Positions 45,195-54,235 of a stretch of DNA of 64,000 nucleotides are shown here, in pieces. How positions within the stretch are numbered: position 1 is the stretch's first letter; each line of letters starts with the position of its first letter. Source of the stretch: Flavilitoribacter nigricans DSM 23189 = NBRC 102662 (GTDB taxonomy: Bacteria > Bacteroidota > Bacteroidia > Chitinophagales > Saprospiraceae); assembly GCF_002646595.1 (NCBI RefSeq), contig NZ_PDUD01000010.1, forward strand, positions 1 through 64,000, given 5' to 3'. A program made the translations under genes and the position numbers. Under the pieces are notes generated by a model. That model saw only the letters and a program-made list of their open reading frames with translations, did not search any database and was not told the DNA's origin.

Positions 45195-45620
45195 TCAGGC
45201 GGCAACTTCGTTACCGGCCTCGATCATAGTGGTAGCGATCAGTCCGTAGACCTCGCCCCAGGCGGTTTTTACCTCCGGAGTGAAATCATCTCCCAGACCG
45301 GCTGCCAGGGTATCGATCAGCGCCTGCCCTACGGTATTGTAGTGTTCAGCCGCTACACCGTAGCCAACGTGGCGGCGACCGAGGTTTTGCAAAGCGGGGA
45401 TTAAAACTTCCGGTTTGGATAAGCTATTAACGGCAACGACCAACATATCGCGCAGTTTATTTCTTTGTTTACCCATTTGTTCTTCGCCGGTGGGGAACAG
45501 GTTTTGCAGGGAAGGGTCAATCTCAAAAAGTTTGGTGTAAAAGATCTTCATGGCCAGATCTGCGATCGGAATTACTTTCTGAAAGGAGGTCTGTACCAGG
45601 TTTACCGTTTGTGGGTCCAT
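45195..45620 (-). CDS. Single-domain bacterial haemoglobin (globin)
   Basis: 141 aa. The sequence is close to the globin domain of flavohaemoglobin and Vitreoscilla-type haemoglobins: CD1 Phe F42 in LFPTG, proximal His H84 in GRRHVGYGV, Y93 and the AWGEVYG stretch near the H helix. No reductase domain follows. Such proteins bind oxygen or nitric oxide in the cytoplasm and are often linked to NO or microaerobic stress. No operon partner is visible. Confidence 0.95.
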   Translation of the reverse strand: MDPQTVNLVQTSFQKVIPIADLAMKIFYTKLFEIDPSLQNLFPTGEEQMGKQRNKLRDMLVVAVNSLSKPEVLIPALQNLGRRHVGYGVAAEHYNTVGQALIDTLAAGLGDDFTPEVKTAWGEVYGLIATTMIEAGNEVAA

Positions 45621-45702
45621 GATCTGATTTTAGGGTTTAACAGGGTTAATTAATGTTTACAGCTGGAATGTGTAAACAAACCCGAAAATGTACCCACCCC
45701 AT

Positions 45703-45740
45703 AAAAAAATACCCCGCCAGACGGTAATCTGACGGGGTAT
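45703..45740 (-). terminator. Intrinsic terminator of the exported TIM-barrel gene
   Basis: The stem ATACCCCGCCAGA/TCTGACGGGGTAT (one G-U, 6-nt loop) is followed on the minus strand by TTTTTTT. It begins 23 bp after the stop at 45764. Confidence 0.9.
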
Positions 45741-45763
45741 ACGACCGTAATTTCGGTTGGGTC

Positions 45764-46753
45764 TTAGCTCAATTCGCGGCCGACTTTCACCAGCAGCTCT
45801 TTGGTCAGCCGGATACCTTCCATTTCGGAAACTCCGCTTCCCTCATATTCCACTCCAACAAAGCCGGTATAGTTGGCGTCTTTGACGATCTTCATCAATT
45901 GCATGTAATCCGAGTGAGTCTCCATGCCGTCCGGACCAAAATCGTGGGTCTTGGCGCTAACGCCCTTGGCGTACGGCATCAGTTCCTTCACCCCTTTGTA
46001 ACGGTCGTATTCCTCCAGGCAGATCCGCTCTCCGGCATCGTTCTGGCCCCTTTCGATACAGAAGTTCCCGAAATCGGGCAGCGTACCGACATTGTTCTTA
46101 CCTACTTCCCGCATTACTCCGGACAGCCACTGCCCGTTGGAAGAATATCCTCCGTGGTTCTCCACGATCACGTTGATGTTGGCCTGGGCGGCGTAATCAC
46201 CCAGCAGGCTCAGGCTTTTTACCGCTTGTCCGGCTACCTCTTCGGAAGATCCTTCTCCGTATGCATTCACCCGGATAGAGGAACATCCCAGGAAGTTGGC
46301 GGCATCTACCCATTTGTAGTGGTTTTCCACAGCTTTCATGCGCTCGGCTTCGTCGCCGTTGCCCAGTCCACCTTCACCGTCGATCATGATCAATACGTTC
46401 TGCACGCCGTGATCACTCGCTCTTTTTTTCATTTCGGTGAGATAGGCATTGTCCTTGGCTTTATCTTTAAAGAACTGGTTCACGTATTCCAGGCCGTCGA
46501 TATCGAACTCCTCCCGGGCGATCCGGGCAAAATCCAGATTATCGATCTCTTTGGCAAAGAGGGCCTTGTGCAGGGACCACTGGGCCAGGGAGATCTTAAA
46601 GAACAGATCACCACCCGCATCCATTCCTTCGCTTTCGCTGGCAGTATCTTCGGTACCTTCGGCAGTTGTGTTAGGTCCGCAGGCGGTCAGGTGCAATAGA
46701 CCGGCTCCTAAAACAAGCTGTCCGGAGCGCGTGATAAAACGTCTTCTTTTCAT
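45764..46753 (-). CDS. Exported sugar-phosphate isomerase/epimerase-like TIM-barrel lipoprotein
   Basis: 329 aa. The N-terminus [12 protein letters not shown] is a twin-arginine signal, and the lipobox LLHLTAC makes it a Tat lipoprotein. A Thr/Glu/Ser linker (~28-45) leads into an AP-endonuclease-2-type TIM barrel: [20 protein letters not shown] (an Asn/His pair found in metal-binding members), [19 protein letters not shown]. Such exported TIM-barrel proteins are common in Bacteroidota and Planctomycetes and are thought to act on sugars. The substrate is unknown. It has its own terminator. Confidence 0.9.
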   Translation of the reverse strand: MKRRRFITRSGQLVLGAGLLHLTACGPNTTAEGTEDTASESEGMDAGGDLFFKISLAQWSLHKALFAKEIDNLDFARIAREEFDIDGLEYVNQFFKDKAKDNAYLTEMKKRASDHGVQNVLIMIDGEGGLGNGDEAERMKAVENHYKWVDAANFLGCSSIRVNAYGEGSSEEVAGQAVKSLSLLGDYAAQANINVIVENHGGYSSNGQWLSGVMREVGKNNVGTLPDFGNFCIERGQNDAGERICLEEYDRYKGVKELMPYAKGVSAKTHDFGPDGMETHSDYMQLMKIVKDANYTGFVGVEYEGSGVSEMEGIRLTKELLVKVGRELS

Positions 46754-47343
46754 AAATCTTTAGGTTTAAGTGAAAGGTAAATCTTTAAGCGTGAGGTTCA
46801 GTACATCATTGCAGCGGTTCGGGGAATTCGGTTCTCCCGATCGTAAAAGCAAAGGTAATTATTTTTGCGGCTCCCGCCCCCTACCCTTTTGGGCAGCGTA
46901 GGTCCTTCCCTTTTCGTGCTTTCCACTGCTCCCATTCGCACCGTACGCCTGGACTCCGATCAGTGATAAAAAGGGCCGGATGGGCCCTTCGATTCCCGGG
47001 CCGGCCCAAATCCGGCACCGGCGGGATCATTTCCCGTTTTCATCCCTTGTAATGGATATTTTTTCTCGATCACGGTCTAATATTACCCGATCCCGCTACG
47101 TTTGAAATGACAACAGGTATTTTTGTAGTCAAATGCGCTAAGTATTATCCCTTATACCTATATTTGGTTTCTTACTGGAGTATGCTTATTTTTTTGAAAT
47201 TTTAGAGCTTTTTGGTAGCGGGTTTTAGACTTAACAACCTAATTGTTGTCTAAAAAACCCGCCAAACAGGATCTCATAGCGCGAATCTCCGTATACACTG
47301 CAGAAGTGCCTGCCACCATTCACGAGCAAAACCCATATGGTAT
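46754..47343. other. Intergenic region with promoter boxes and structured DNA
   Basis: 590 bp between divergent genes. On the minus strand TACCTTTG (46857-46850) fits the -7 box for the TIM-barrel gene. On the plus strand TATATTTG (47159-47166) and TATTTTTG (47118-47125) fit the box for the amidase. A GC-rich patch near 46970-47030 holds GGGCC/GCCGGAT-ATCCGGC inverted repeats. A long hairpin (GCGGGTTTT...AAAACCCGC, 47218-47263) lies in the amidase leader. No coding gene was seen. Confidence 0.5.
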
Positions 47344-48297
47344 ATGTTATCCAAACTACTGGACGCGATCAAATCCCTCTTTAGCAACCTTTTCGGCGGA
47401 GGGAAATCCAAAGAAAAAACCGACACCTCCAGCCCGAAAACCACCGACGAAGATATCCTGATCCCGCAGGACGGCTCCGAGATCACTCCCGATACCGTGG
47501 TGGTGATCGCCAACGAAATGGAGACCATCGAGATCATTCCAACCGAACCGGACAAAGATTTTGACGAAGATGTTTTTGACGAAGACCCTCGGGTCGATCC
47601 CGCTCCCGAGGAGATCATCATACCGCCGGTGAATGAACCGGTTGTGGATCCGGGAGAGCTGGAGGAACCGGCACCGCCCAAACCCAACAGCCGATACCTA
47701 TGGTGTCTGGACAACGGCCACGGTGAAAAAACACCGGGAAAAAGATCGCCTCTTTTTGAAGACGGCAAAACGCAACTGCTCGAATACGAATTCAACCGGG
47801 ACATCGTCCGCCGGATCATGATCGAGCTGGACAAGCACGGTATCGCCTACCATAACGTAGTACCGGAAACGGATATCGATGATTTTCTGCAGGGCCGGGT
47901 GGATCGGGCCAATGATTTTGAGACCGAACTGCCTAAGCTATTCATATCCGTACATTCCAATGCTGCGCCCGCACGTTCCAGTAAGAGCTGGGCCTCCGAC
48001 AGCATCAGCGGTATCGAGACCTGGCACTACCACGGAAGCAAACGCGGCCAGAAAATGGCTTCGATCTTCCAGCGTCACCTGATCAATAAAACGAAACTCA
48101 AGAACCGCCACCTGAAGTCGAGACCGGAAAGCCAGTTCTTCGTACTGCGCAAAACTAAAATGACGGCGGTCCTGACGGAAAACGGATTTTACAATAATCG
48201 GGCGGAAGCACTCAACCTGATGAAGGAAGAAGTACGCCAGCAAATTGCGGATGCACACGTAGCCGCCATTCTAGAGATCGAGGAAAACGGCTTATAA
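47344..48297 (+). CDS. N-acetylmuramoyl-L-alanine amidase (Amidase_3)
   Basis: 317 aa. The first ~115 residues are an amphipathic start followed by a long Glu/Asp/Pro-rich low-complexity linker. The catalytic domain (~118-310) has the zinc ligands of Amidase_3: LDNGHG (H126), a Glu in LLEYEFN (~147-149), SVHSNA (H204) and the catalytic Glu in LTENGFY. It would cleave the amide bond between muramic acid and the peptide of peptidoglycan. No signal peptide is visible, odd for a wall enzyme; export may be by another route, or it may be a phage/injection-type lysin. GNAT gene 5 bp downstream. Confidence 0.92.
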   Translation: MLSKLLDAIKSLFSNLFGGGKSKEKTDTSSPKTTDEDILIPQDGSEITPDTVVVIANEMETIEIIPTEPDKDFDEDVFDEDPRVDPAPEEIIIPPVNEPVVDPGELEEPAPPKPNSRYLWCLDNGHGEKTPGKRSPLFEDGKTQLLEYEFNRDIVRRIMIELDKHGIAYHNVVPETDIDDFLQGRVDRANDFETELPKLFISVHSNAAPARSSKSWASDSISGIETWHYHGSKRGQKMASIFQRHLINKTKLKNRHLKSRPESQFFVLRKTKMTAVLTENGFYNNRAEALNLMKEEVRQQIADAHVAAILEIEENGL

Positions 48298-48301
48298 AAG
48301 T

Positions 48302-48871
48302 ATGCGTCCTGAATTATTTGAATTAGATACGGCTTTACTCACGGCCCGAACCGTTGTTCGGCGATTCCGGGAAAATGAAGGTGGCCAGTTTTACGATCTG
48401 TTCCAGGCAAATCGCAATTTACTGATCGACAATTTCCCGAAAACCGAACGCGCCCTGGCCAGTAAGGAAAAAGCGGAAAAATACATTCGCCAGAGTATCT
48501 GCGACTGGCTGTTCCATCGCGATTTTGTTTTCGGCATCTGGGATAACGAATCCGCCCGGCTGATCGGGTTCATTCGCATCTTTCACATCGACTGGGATGT
48601 CCCGAAGGGCGAACTGGCCTATTTTCTGGATAAAGATTTCAGCGGAAAAGGCATCATGACGGAGACGATGTATGCAGTAGTCCAGCTGGCCATCAAAAAA
48701 ATGGGCTTCTCCAAGCTCTATATCCGTACCGCCACCGATAATTACGGCAGCCAGCGCGTTGCCCGCAAACTGGGCTTCCGCCGGGAAGGGGATTATCGCA
48801 GCGATTTTCGAACGCCCACCGGCGATCTGCTGGATACGATGGTTTTTGGCCTTACGGCGCAGGAGTTTTAG
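48302..48871 (+). CDS. RimJ/RimL-type GNAT acetyltransferase
   Basis: 189 aa. The RimL pattern is clear: LLTARTVVRRFRENEGGQFYDLF near the N-terminus, FVFGIWD, LIGFIRIFHIDW, GELAYFLDKDFSGKGIMTETM (the acetyl-CoA loop) and ATDNYGSQRVARKLGFRREG. RimJ/L enzymes acetylate ribosomal protein N-termini or other amines. It follows the amidase gene by 4 bp and is therefore cotranscribed with it. The true acceptor is unknown. Confidence 0.94.
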   Translation: MRPELFELDTALLTARTVVRRFRENEGGQFYDLFQANRNLLIDNFPKTERALASKEKAEKYIRQSICDWLFHRDFVFGIWDNESARLIGFIRIFHIDWDVPKGELAYFLDKDFSGKGIMTETMYAVVQLAIKKMGFSKLYIRTATDNYGSQRVARKLGFRREGDYRSDFRTPTGDLLDTMVFGLTAQEF

Positions 48872-49152
48872 TGAGGGGTCAGGGGGAGAGGGGTCAGGAG
48901 TCAGGATTATAGGGGTCAGAGGTGTCAGGGGTTAGGTGCAGAACAAGCTCACCCCTGACATCTTACACCTAAACTCACCAGTCTTCAATCTACTGATTAT
49001 CAAACAATTATATAAATTTCCGCCATTAACCACCAATTAACCTCTCAACAACTCATATCTGACACCTCTTCCCCTGCCCCCTGACACCTCAACAACCAAC
49101 ACATCTCGCCTCCCCACTCGCTCCTGCTCACCTGACACCTGACACCTCCCTC
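48872..49152. repeat. Low-complexity GGGGTCAG / CTGACACC region
   Basis: This 281-bp convergent gap is built from repeats of GGGGTCAG (48875-48940) and later ACCCCTGACA, TGACACCT and CTGACACCTGACACC (48952-49150). The two halves are complementary and could fold into a large hairpin. Similar short motifs are common between genes in Bacteroidota. No coding gene. Confidence 0.75.
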
Positions 49153-50250
49153 CTAATACTCCACCTCCGTCTCCTTCCCGGTTTTGGCCGCTTTAAAGAT
49201 CGCTTCGATAATTTTCAGATCCTTCAACCCTTCCTCTCCCGGAGCTTTGGTCGTCTTTTTTTCCTTGATCGCCAGTGCGAAATCATCCATCTGCGCCGTT
49301 TGCTGGTAGGTCGGGGCTTCGATCTCCATGGTACCGTCCCGCGTTTCTCCTTTAGCACCGGTGGCATTGAATGCCGGCTGGAGTCGCCACCATCCACGTT
49401 CGGCGGAAGCGTACAGTCGATCCAGATAGGTAGAATACGAAGTACTGTGATTGCTCAGGCCGCCGTCCGGAAAGCGCATTTGCCAGGTCATGGTTTCGTA
49501 GATCCCCTTGAAGATATCCGGCTGAAAAACGTAGCCCTGGGCCGTTACCCGCATGGGGTCGGTACCGAATACGCGACGCGCCCCCTGGATAGCGTATAGC
49601 CCCAGATCGACCAGCGCCCCGCCGCCGCCTTTGTCCTTATGTAAGCGCCAGCTTTTGGGATCGGCCATGGAAAAACCCAGTCCGGCTTCTACAAGATTGA
49701 CCTTTCCGTAGACTTTCTCCGCGCCGAGCCGACGGGATTCCAGATGGTGCGGTTCGTAGTACAGGCGGTAACCGACCTGTAGTTTGACGCCGGCCTTTTT
49801 GCAGGCCTCTACCATGGTTTTTCCCTCTGCCACCGACATAGCCATCGGTTTTTCACAGATGACGTGTTTACCGGCTTTGGCCGCCCGGATGGTGTATTCC
49901 GCGTGCATGAAGTTCGGCAGTACGATATAAATGATATCCACCTCCGGGTTGTCCTTGAGCTGGTCAAAAGTCTCGTAGTTGTAAATATTCTTTTCGGGGA
50001 TATTGTAATCTTTCGACCACTGTTCGGCCTTTTCCGGAGTTCCCGTTACGATGGCGGCCAGGCGGCAGTGTTTGGTATGCTGCAGAGCCGGCGCCAGTTG
50101 GTGGGTACTGTAGCGTCCCAGTCCCACCAGGGCGATCCCCAGTTGCTTCTCCTCACCGGTTTTCTCCCCAAAATTTAACAACGGCAGACTCATGGCGGCA
50201 AGCCCCATCATCGAAGATTGCCGGATGAAATTTCTTCTTTTATGATCCAT
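49153..50250 (-). CDS. Tat-type exported Gfo/Idh/MocA oxidoreductase
   Basis: 365 aa. The N-terminus KRRNFIRQSSMMGLA is a twin-arginine signal. The Rossmann domain starts GIALVGLGRYS, and the family motif CEKPMA with its catalytic Lys lies near residue 135. The second half is the usual alpha/beta substrate domain (GGGGALVDLGLYAIQGARR). Members oxidise or epimerise sugars with tightly bound NAD(P), as in glucose-fructose oxidoreductase, which is also exported by Tat. The substrate is unknown. It is a single gene. Confidence 0.95.
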   Translation of the reverse strand: MDHKRRNFIRQSSMMGLAAMSLPLLNFGEKTGEEKQLGIALVGLGRYSTHQLAPALQHTKHCRLAAIVTGTPEKAEQWSKDYNIPEKNIYNYETFDQLKDNPEVDIIYIVLPNFMHAEYTIRAAKAGKHVICEKPMAMSVAEGKTMVEACKKAGVKLQVGYRLYYEPHHLESRRLGAEKVYGKVNLVEAGLGFSMADPKSWRLHKDKGGGGALVDLGLYAIQGARRVFGTDPMRVTAQGYVFQPDIFKGIYETMTWQMRFPDGGLSNHSTSYSTYLDRLYASAERGWWRLQPAFNATGAKGETRDGTMEIEAPTYQQTAQMDDFALAIKEKKTTKAPGEEGLKDLKIIEAIFKAAKTGKETEVEY

Positions 50251-50391
50251 ATACTATTGGTATTAGAATGATTAATAGTCCGATACGGGGGGCGGGTGTT
50301 TCTGTTCCGAAATTGAAATATAATTGGTCCGGAATTGTGATCATGACCGGGCGCCGGACAAGAAATAGCCGGCACCCGATCGCTCTCTCAC

Positions 50392-51813
50392 CTAATTTTT
50401 ACCTAATTTTTTATGCCCTGTCCGCATACTGGCCTCCATCCAGTCGGCTACGATGCGGACGAGTTCTTTATTAAAATTGGCCGCCATGTAGCTATTGTTA
50501 AAAGATCCATTGCGGCGCATTTCCACATACTCCGACATGGAAGGCACCCGGGCAAAAGCATGTTCGGTGCCTTCCAGCAGTACGAATTTTCCTTTACCGG
50601 GATGATAATCATTGACCATTTCGGCGATCAGCTGTGCCCCCGTCGGGTTGATGGCGTGAATGTCGTGCTCGCCGTAAATGGCTAAAGTCTCCACACCGGC
50701 ATCGCGCCAGGCCTGCACGGGATTAGCCGCGTTCAGCCCCCGCCAAAAGGTGTAATGCCTGCCAACGAAACGGCTGTCGCCATCATAGTCCAGTATGCGA
50801 TTGTCCAGTTGATTTTTTATAGTGGGGTCTTCGGCCATTTCCGCCACGGATTGGTCCGACAAAAAGAGCGCCGCCAAAAATTTCTGAGCGTCCCGGCTGG
50901 CATCCTCGGTCCGGATCCAGTCGTCCCGGCGAACGTAGGCCTGGTCCCGAAATACTTTTTGCATGTATTCGTACCAGGATTCGAAAACCGTCCCGTACAC
51001 CGCCACACCCCGTGGATGATGGCGCGCTGCCAGCAAAGGTGCCGTCACCCCTCCCAGAGAGTGCCCGAAGTAAAAGATATGCTCCTGATCGATAAAATCG
51101 AGATCGGCAAGTCCGCTAATAGCCGCATCGAAAGCAGCTACTTCCGTATCGTAGTCGATATCTCCGCAATCCAGGCTGCCCTCGCTATCCCCTACCCCCG
51201 GCTTTTCCACCCGGTATACGGCAAAGCCCCGCTCTACCAGTCCGTCTACCAACTGCCGGATGGGCGAGCCCGGATCATAATAGTAATCAATGGAACTACA
51301 ACTGAAACCCTGTAGGAAAACCACCAGAGGAAGCTGCCCATCCGCTTTGGGTACGTGCATAATGGAGCGCAGTTTACCACCCTCGAAGGGTACGGCTCCA
51401 TAGATCACCTCCGCCAGATCGGAAGTCTCCATCGGTTTGCCCTGCACATTACCACTCAGAGAGATGGATTTCCCATCCCTGCGAACTTTCAGTCGAAGGG
51501 GCTGCCCGGCCCGCCAGGTTTGGGTGATCGATACTACTTCCGATATTTCATTGGTGGGTACACCGTTGACGGACAGGAGCACATCTCCCGCCCGCAACTG
51601 AAGGGCCGCTCCCGTTCCTCCGGGAAGCACTTCCGAAATGTAAGCGCCACCGGTCGCTTCCAACCCAGCGGCCTTCGCTCTGGTTTCCGTCATCGCCTCC
51701 AGGCGAACTCCGAGCGATCCCTTCCGGGCCAGATCGGCCGTCTGAGCATTAAGCGTGAAGGTGAATAGCGTCAATACCACGAATAAATAAACAGTCGGGT
51801 GATTCTTTTCCAT
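50392..51813 (-). CDS. Exported PDZ plus alpha/beta-hydrolase protein
   Basis: 473 aa from the ATG at 51813 (MEKNHPTVYLFVV), which begins a signal peptide ending near TLNAQ. The open frame to 51867 adds 18 residues without a role. A PDZ domain (~35-120: GAYISEVLPGGTGAALQLRAGDVLLSVNG) precedes the hydrolase domain with nucleophile elbow GHSLGG, the oxyanion-side PLVVFLQGFSC, DSEG and a late catalytic His in TEHAFARVPS with Asp in GEHDIHA. It resembles exported dienelactone-hydrolase or esterase-like enzymes. Its substrate is unknown. It is a single gene. Confidence 0.88.
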   Translation of the reverse strand: MEKNHPTVYLFVVLTLFTFTLNAQTADLARKGSLGVRLEAMTETRAKAAGLEATGGAYISEVLPGGTGAALQLRAGDVLLSVNGVPTNEISEVVSITQTWRAGQPLRLKVRRDGKSISLSGNVQGKPMETSDLAEVIYGAVPFEGGKLRSIMHVPKADGQLPLVVFLQGFSCSSIDYYYDPGSPIRQLVDGLVERGFAVYRVEKPGVGDSEGSLDCGDIDYDTEVAAFDAAISGLADLDFIDQEHIFYFGHSLGGVTAPLLAARHHPRGVAVYGTVFESWYEYMQKVFRDQAYVRRDDWIRTEDASRDAQKFLAALFLSDQSVAEMAEDPTIKNQLDNRILDYDGDSRFVGRHYTFWRGLNAANPVQAWRDAGVETLAIYGEHDIHAINPTGAQLIAEMVNDYHPGKGKFVLLEGTEHAFARVPSMSEYVEMRRNGSFNNSYMAANFNKELVRIVADWMEASMRTGHKKLGKN

Positions 51814-52586
51814 AATGCAATCGTTTTGCCGGCCCGCAGCAGGGCCCGGGCGGAAAGTTAGGATCAATACGGAATAAGATGTGGCAGGAAAATTACAGGA
51901 AAGCAGCCCGTTTCAAAACGGGCAGGTGGCATTGATTTGAAAGCTAAAATAAGGATTTCCGAAGCCATTTCCCCGGAACCGGCTGTGAAATAGATCAATG
52001 GATAAATTATATCCCTAAACGGGGATTCAGATCGGATATAAGAAACTTTTTTAAAATAAATACTGGTCTAGGAAGCGCGCATTTTCCACCTGCTCTTCGT
52101 TACGAAAAAGATTACGGAGCTGGGCTATGCTCACTTTTTCGCGCCTCCATCAGTCGCAAAATGCGAGCTTCCCGACGGCAGCACCATTTTTAAAATAGTT
52201 TCTAAGTAAATTCCCGAATACTGAACCATTTCTGACCTGATCCCGTTGCTACTATACTGCCGTTACGGCCTGCTAAAATGTGCAGGCAGTTGTAACAACT
52301 GCCCCTTCTTTCCGGTCCCGATCAACAGTACGAACTGATCATTCGGCCAGCTTGAAAAGTTGTCCGAAATTGGGCACTGATCTATTGCCTTCACCAGAGA
52401 CCCCTACTCTCATTTTCCTTATGACTTTTCATATTTTGCGTTTTTTGGCGAAGAAAATTTGTTAAACAATAAAATTTCAAAATAAAACACAGTTTTAGTT
52501 TGAACTAAATGCAAAAACTTCTCGTTCTTTGAGTACGCATAATACCGGTTCGGAGGTTCCGATAATCTCCGCTCAACACCGCCAAC
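51814..52586. other. Intergenic region carrying a MITE-like element
   Basis: 773 bp. Its main feature is the 161-bp inverted-repeat element at 52042-52202. The part 52203-52586 is AT-rich near its end, with TATTTTGCG about 52434 as a weak promoter-like box for the protease gene. No further gene was recognised. Confidence 0.55.
52042..52202. mobile_element. MITE-like element, copy 1 (161 bp)
   Basis: The terminal inverted repeats are AGAAACTTTTTTAAAA (from 52041) and its complement AGAAACTATTTTAAAA (from 52203 backwards). The direct repeat TAA flanks the element on both sides (52039-52041 and 52203-52205). It contains AGCTGGGCTATGC at offset 77, the same as copy 2 at 59547. No coding capacity. 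Confidence 0.75.
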
Positions 52587-53135
52587 ATGAAATACCTAAC
52601 CGCCTCCAGGTCTATCCTGGGGTTTTTGCTGCTCTGCCTGCTCGCCCTCCCCGCCGGCAAAGCTCAGACGACTGTAGAATTGGACATGATGTCACAGGAT
52701 GACAAACCCCTTGTCCGGGCCCGCATCAACGGTCAAAATGCCTATTTTCTAGTGGATACTGGTTCCGATATCAGCCTGCTGTTTGCCGAATTTCAGGATT
52801 CTTTCGGTTTTCAGACCAATGATGGCGCACCCTCCGGCCTCAAGAACATTACCGGCGTGCAGGGTAAAAGTGTTTCGCTCCAGCGCACCTACAACGCCCG
52901 GGTAGAGGCGGAAGGCTGCTTCTTCCCCATTCGGTTCCCCGCACTGGAAGGCGGTCGCTATCTACAGGTAGTGAAACAGAACAGTGAACTTCAAATTGTC
53001 GGGATTATCGGCGTTGACCTGATGCGTCAACTTAAAGTACAGATCGATTACAGCCGGGATAAGGTAGCCATGGTCTTTCCGGATCGGGTCTGTAAGGTCA
53101 GTCAGGCGGAAACCAAAATGACGGGAGATCGCTAA
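52587..53135 (+). CDS. Retropepsin-like aspartyl protease, exported
   Basis: 182 aa. A signal peptide covers ~1-26 (ILGFLLLCLLALPAGKAQ). The core is a single retropepsin-type domain: the catalytic FLVDTGSDIS (D57, T58, G59) and a later IIGVDLMRQL that matches the usual hydrophobic-hydrophobic-Gly end of the fold. Such one-domain proteins act as dimers. It is probably periplasmic or outer-membrane linked. Neighbours give no clue to the substrate. The 23-bp gap to the convergent methyltransferase gene is short. Confidence 0.85.
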   Translation: MKYLTASRSILGFLLLCLLALPAGKAQTTVELDMMSQDDKPLVRARINGQNAYFLVDTGSDISLLFAEFQDSFGFQTNDGAPSGLKNITGVQGKSVSLQRTYNARVEAEGCFFPIRFPALEGGRYLQVVKQNSELQIVGIIGVDLMRQLKVQIDYSRDKVAMVFPDRVCKVSQAETKMTGDR

Positions 53136-53158
53136 AGCTGATAAGCAGATAATTTCTT

Positions 53159-54235
53159 TCAATACCTGAAGCGGATGATCTCCGCCAGTTTACCCCGTAT
53201 CCGGGTCGTTGCGATCCGTTCGCTTTTTCTTTCCAGCTTTTCCTCCAGCAATTCCCGCAACTCAGTAGGCAACAGTAAGACCGATACGCTGCTGTGTCGC
53301 AACCATTGCTCCAGTCCGGCCACGAAGCCGGCAATGTTTCCCTCACTGATCTGATGCTTTTCGTCCCAGGGTGGATTACTCAGTAGATAGTAGCCCGTTT
53401 TTTCGGGGAGCTGCCGGAGGCTATTTTCGGAATGCAGTTCGATATTTACGCCGGCCTGTTCGCTGCTTTTAAGGGCGATGCTCAGTGCCTCCTCGCTAAT
53501 ATCCCAGCCCTCGTGGGTACATTCCGGATGGCGAAGGGCCGATTCGATCAGGATCGTTCCCGAACCACAAAAAGGGTCGAGTATATGACTGCCCGGCGGT
53601 GGAGCCAATGCGCGGGCCATGGCCGCGGCGACCGTAGTATGCAACTGGCCATCGTAGCGAATATTGCGCCAGGGCCGTCGGTGCAAAGGTGTATCCCACA
53701 ATCCCAGGCCAAAAAAAGCGGTATCGTCCTCAATGTGGCAGCGCAGTCGCAATTCTCCGTCCACTTTGCCGTCTTTATTTTCGTTGTTCAGTACCTGCAG
53801 ACCGGAATGCCGGGTGATCTGCCTGCCGATAATTTCCTCCACATAAAAGCGATTGAAATTGCGCTTCCCGACAAAACTGACGGTCGGCCGGATGTATCCG
53901 CCGGAATGATCGCCCGCAAGATTACGGTCCAGGACTGCTTCCAGAAAGGGAATGATCGACTGCACGCTGTCTTTGCTACGATCCATCCCGCGACAGCCTC
54001 CCCAGAAAGCGTAGACATCATCCACCAGACGGATCTTTCGGACCAGTTCCCTGTGGTCAAGATCGGCACCGGCCTTGAGACGAACGAATACATTGCGATG
54101 GGTCTGTACCGAACGCTCGACGGGCAGCACAGCACCGATCTCGGCGGCAGCTTCAGCCTCCAGCCCCATGGGCGTTCTGAACCAGTAGCGTTCGTGATCT
54201 CCGCCACTATCCAGCAACCATTCCGGCCGGTTCAT
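53159..54235 (-). CDS. THUMP-type RNA methyltransferase (RlmL/Trm14-like)
   Basis: 358 aa from the ATG at 54235, chosen because it overlaps the stop of the preceding gene as ATGA. The N-terminal part (~10-160) is THUMP-like (GLEAEAAAEIGAV, PTVSFVGKRNFNRFY). The C-terminal domain has SAM motif ILDPFCGSGTI and the catalytic NPPW (SNPPWDEK), which marks N6 or N2 purine methylation in RNA. The likely target is 23S rRNA or tRNA. The coupling with the upstream all-helical protein gene is strong. Confidence 0.88.
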   Translation of the reverse strand: MNRPEWLLDSGGDHERYWFRTPMGLEAEAAAEIGAVLPVERSVQTHRNVFVRLKAGADLDHRELVRKIRLVDDVYAFWGGCRGMDRSKDSVQSIIPFLEAVLDRNLAGDHSGGYIRPTVSFVGKRNFNRFYVEEIIGRQITRHSGLQVLNNENKDGKVDGELRLRCHIEDDTAFFGLGLWDTPLHRRPWRNIRYDGQLHTTVAAAMARALAPPPGSHILDPFCGSGTILIESALRHPECTHEGWDISEEALSIALKSSEQAGVNIELHSENSLRQLPEKTGYYLLSNPPWDEKHQISEGNIAGFVAGLEQWLRHSSVSVLLLPTELRELLEEKLERKSERIATTRIRGKLAEIIRFRY

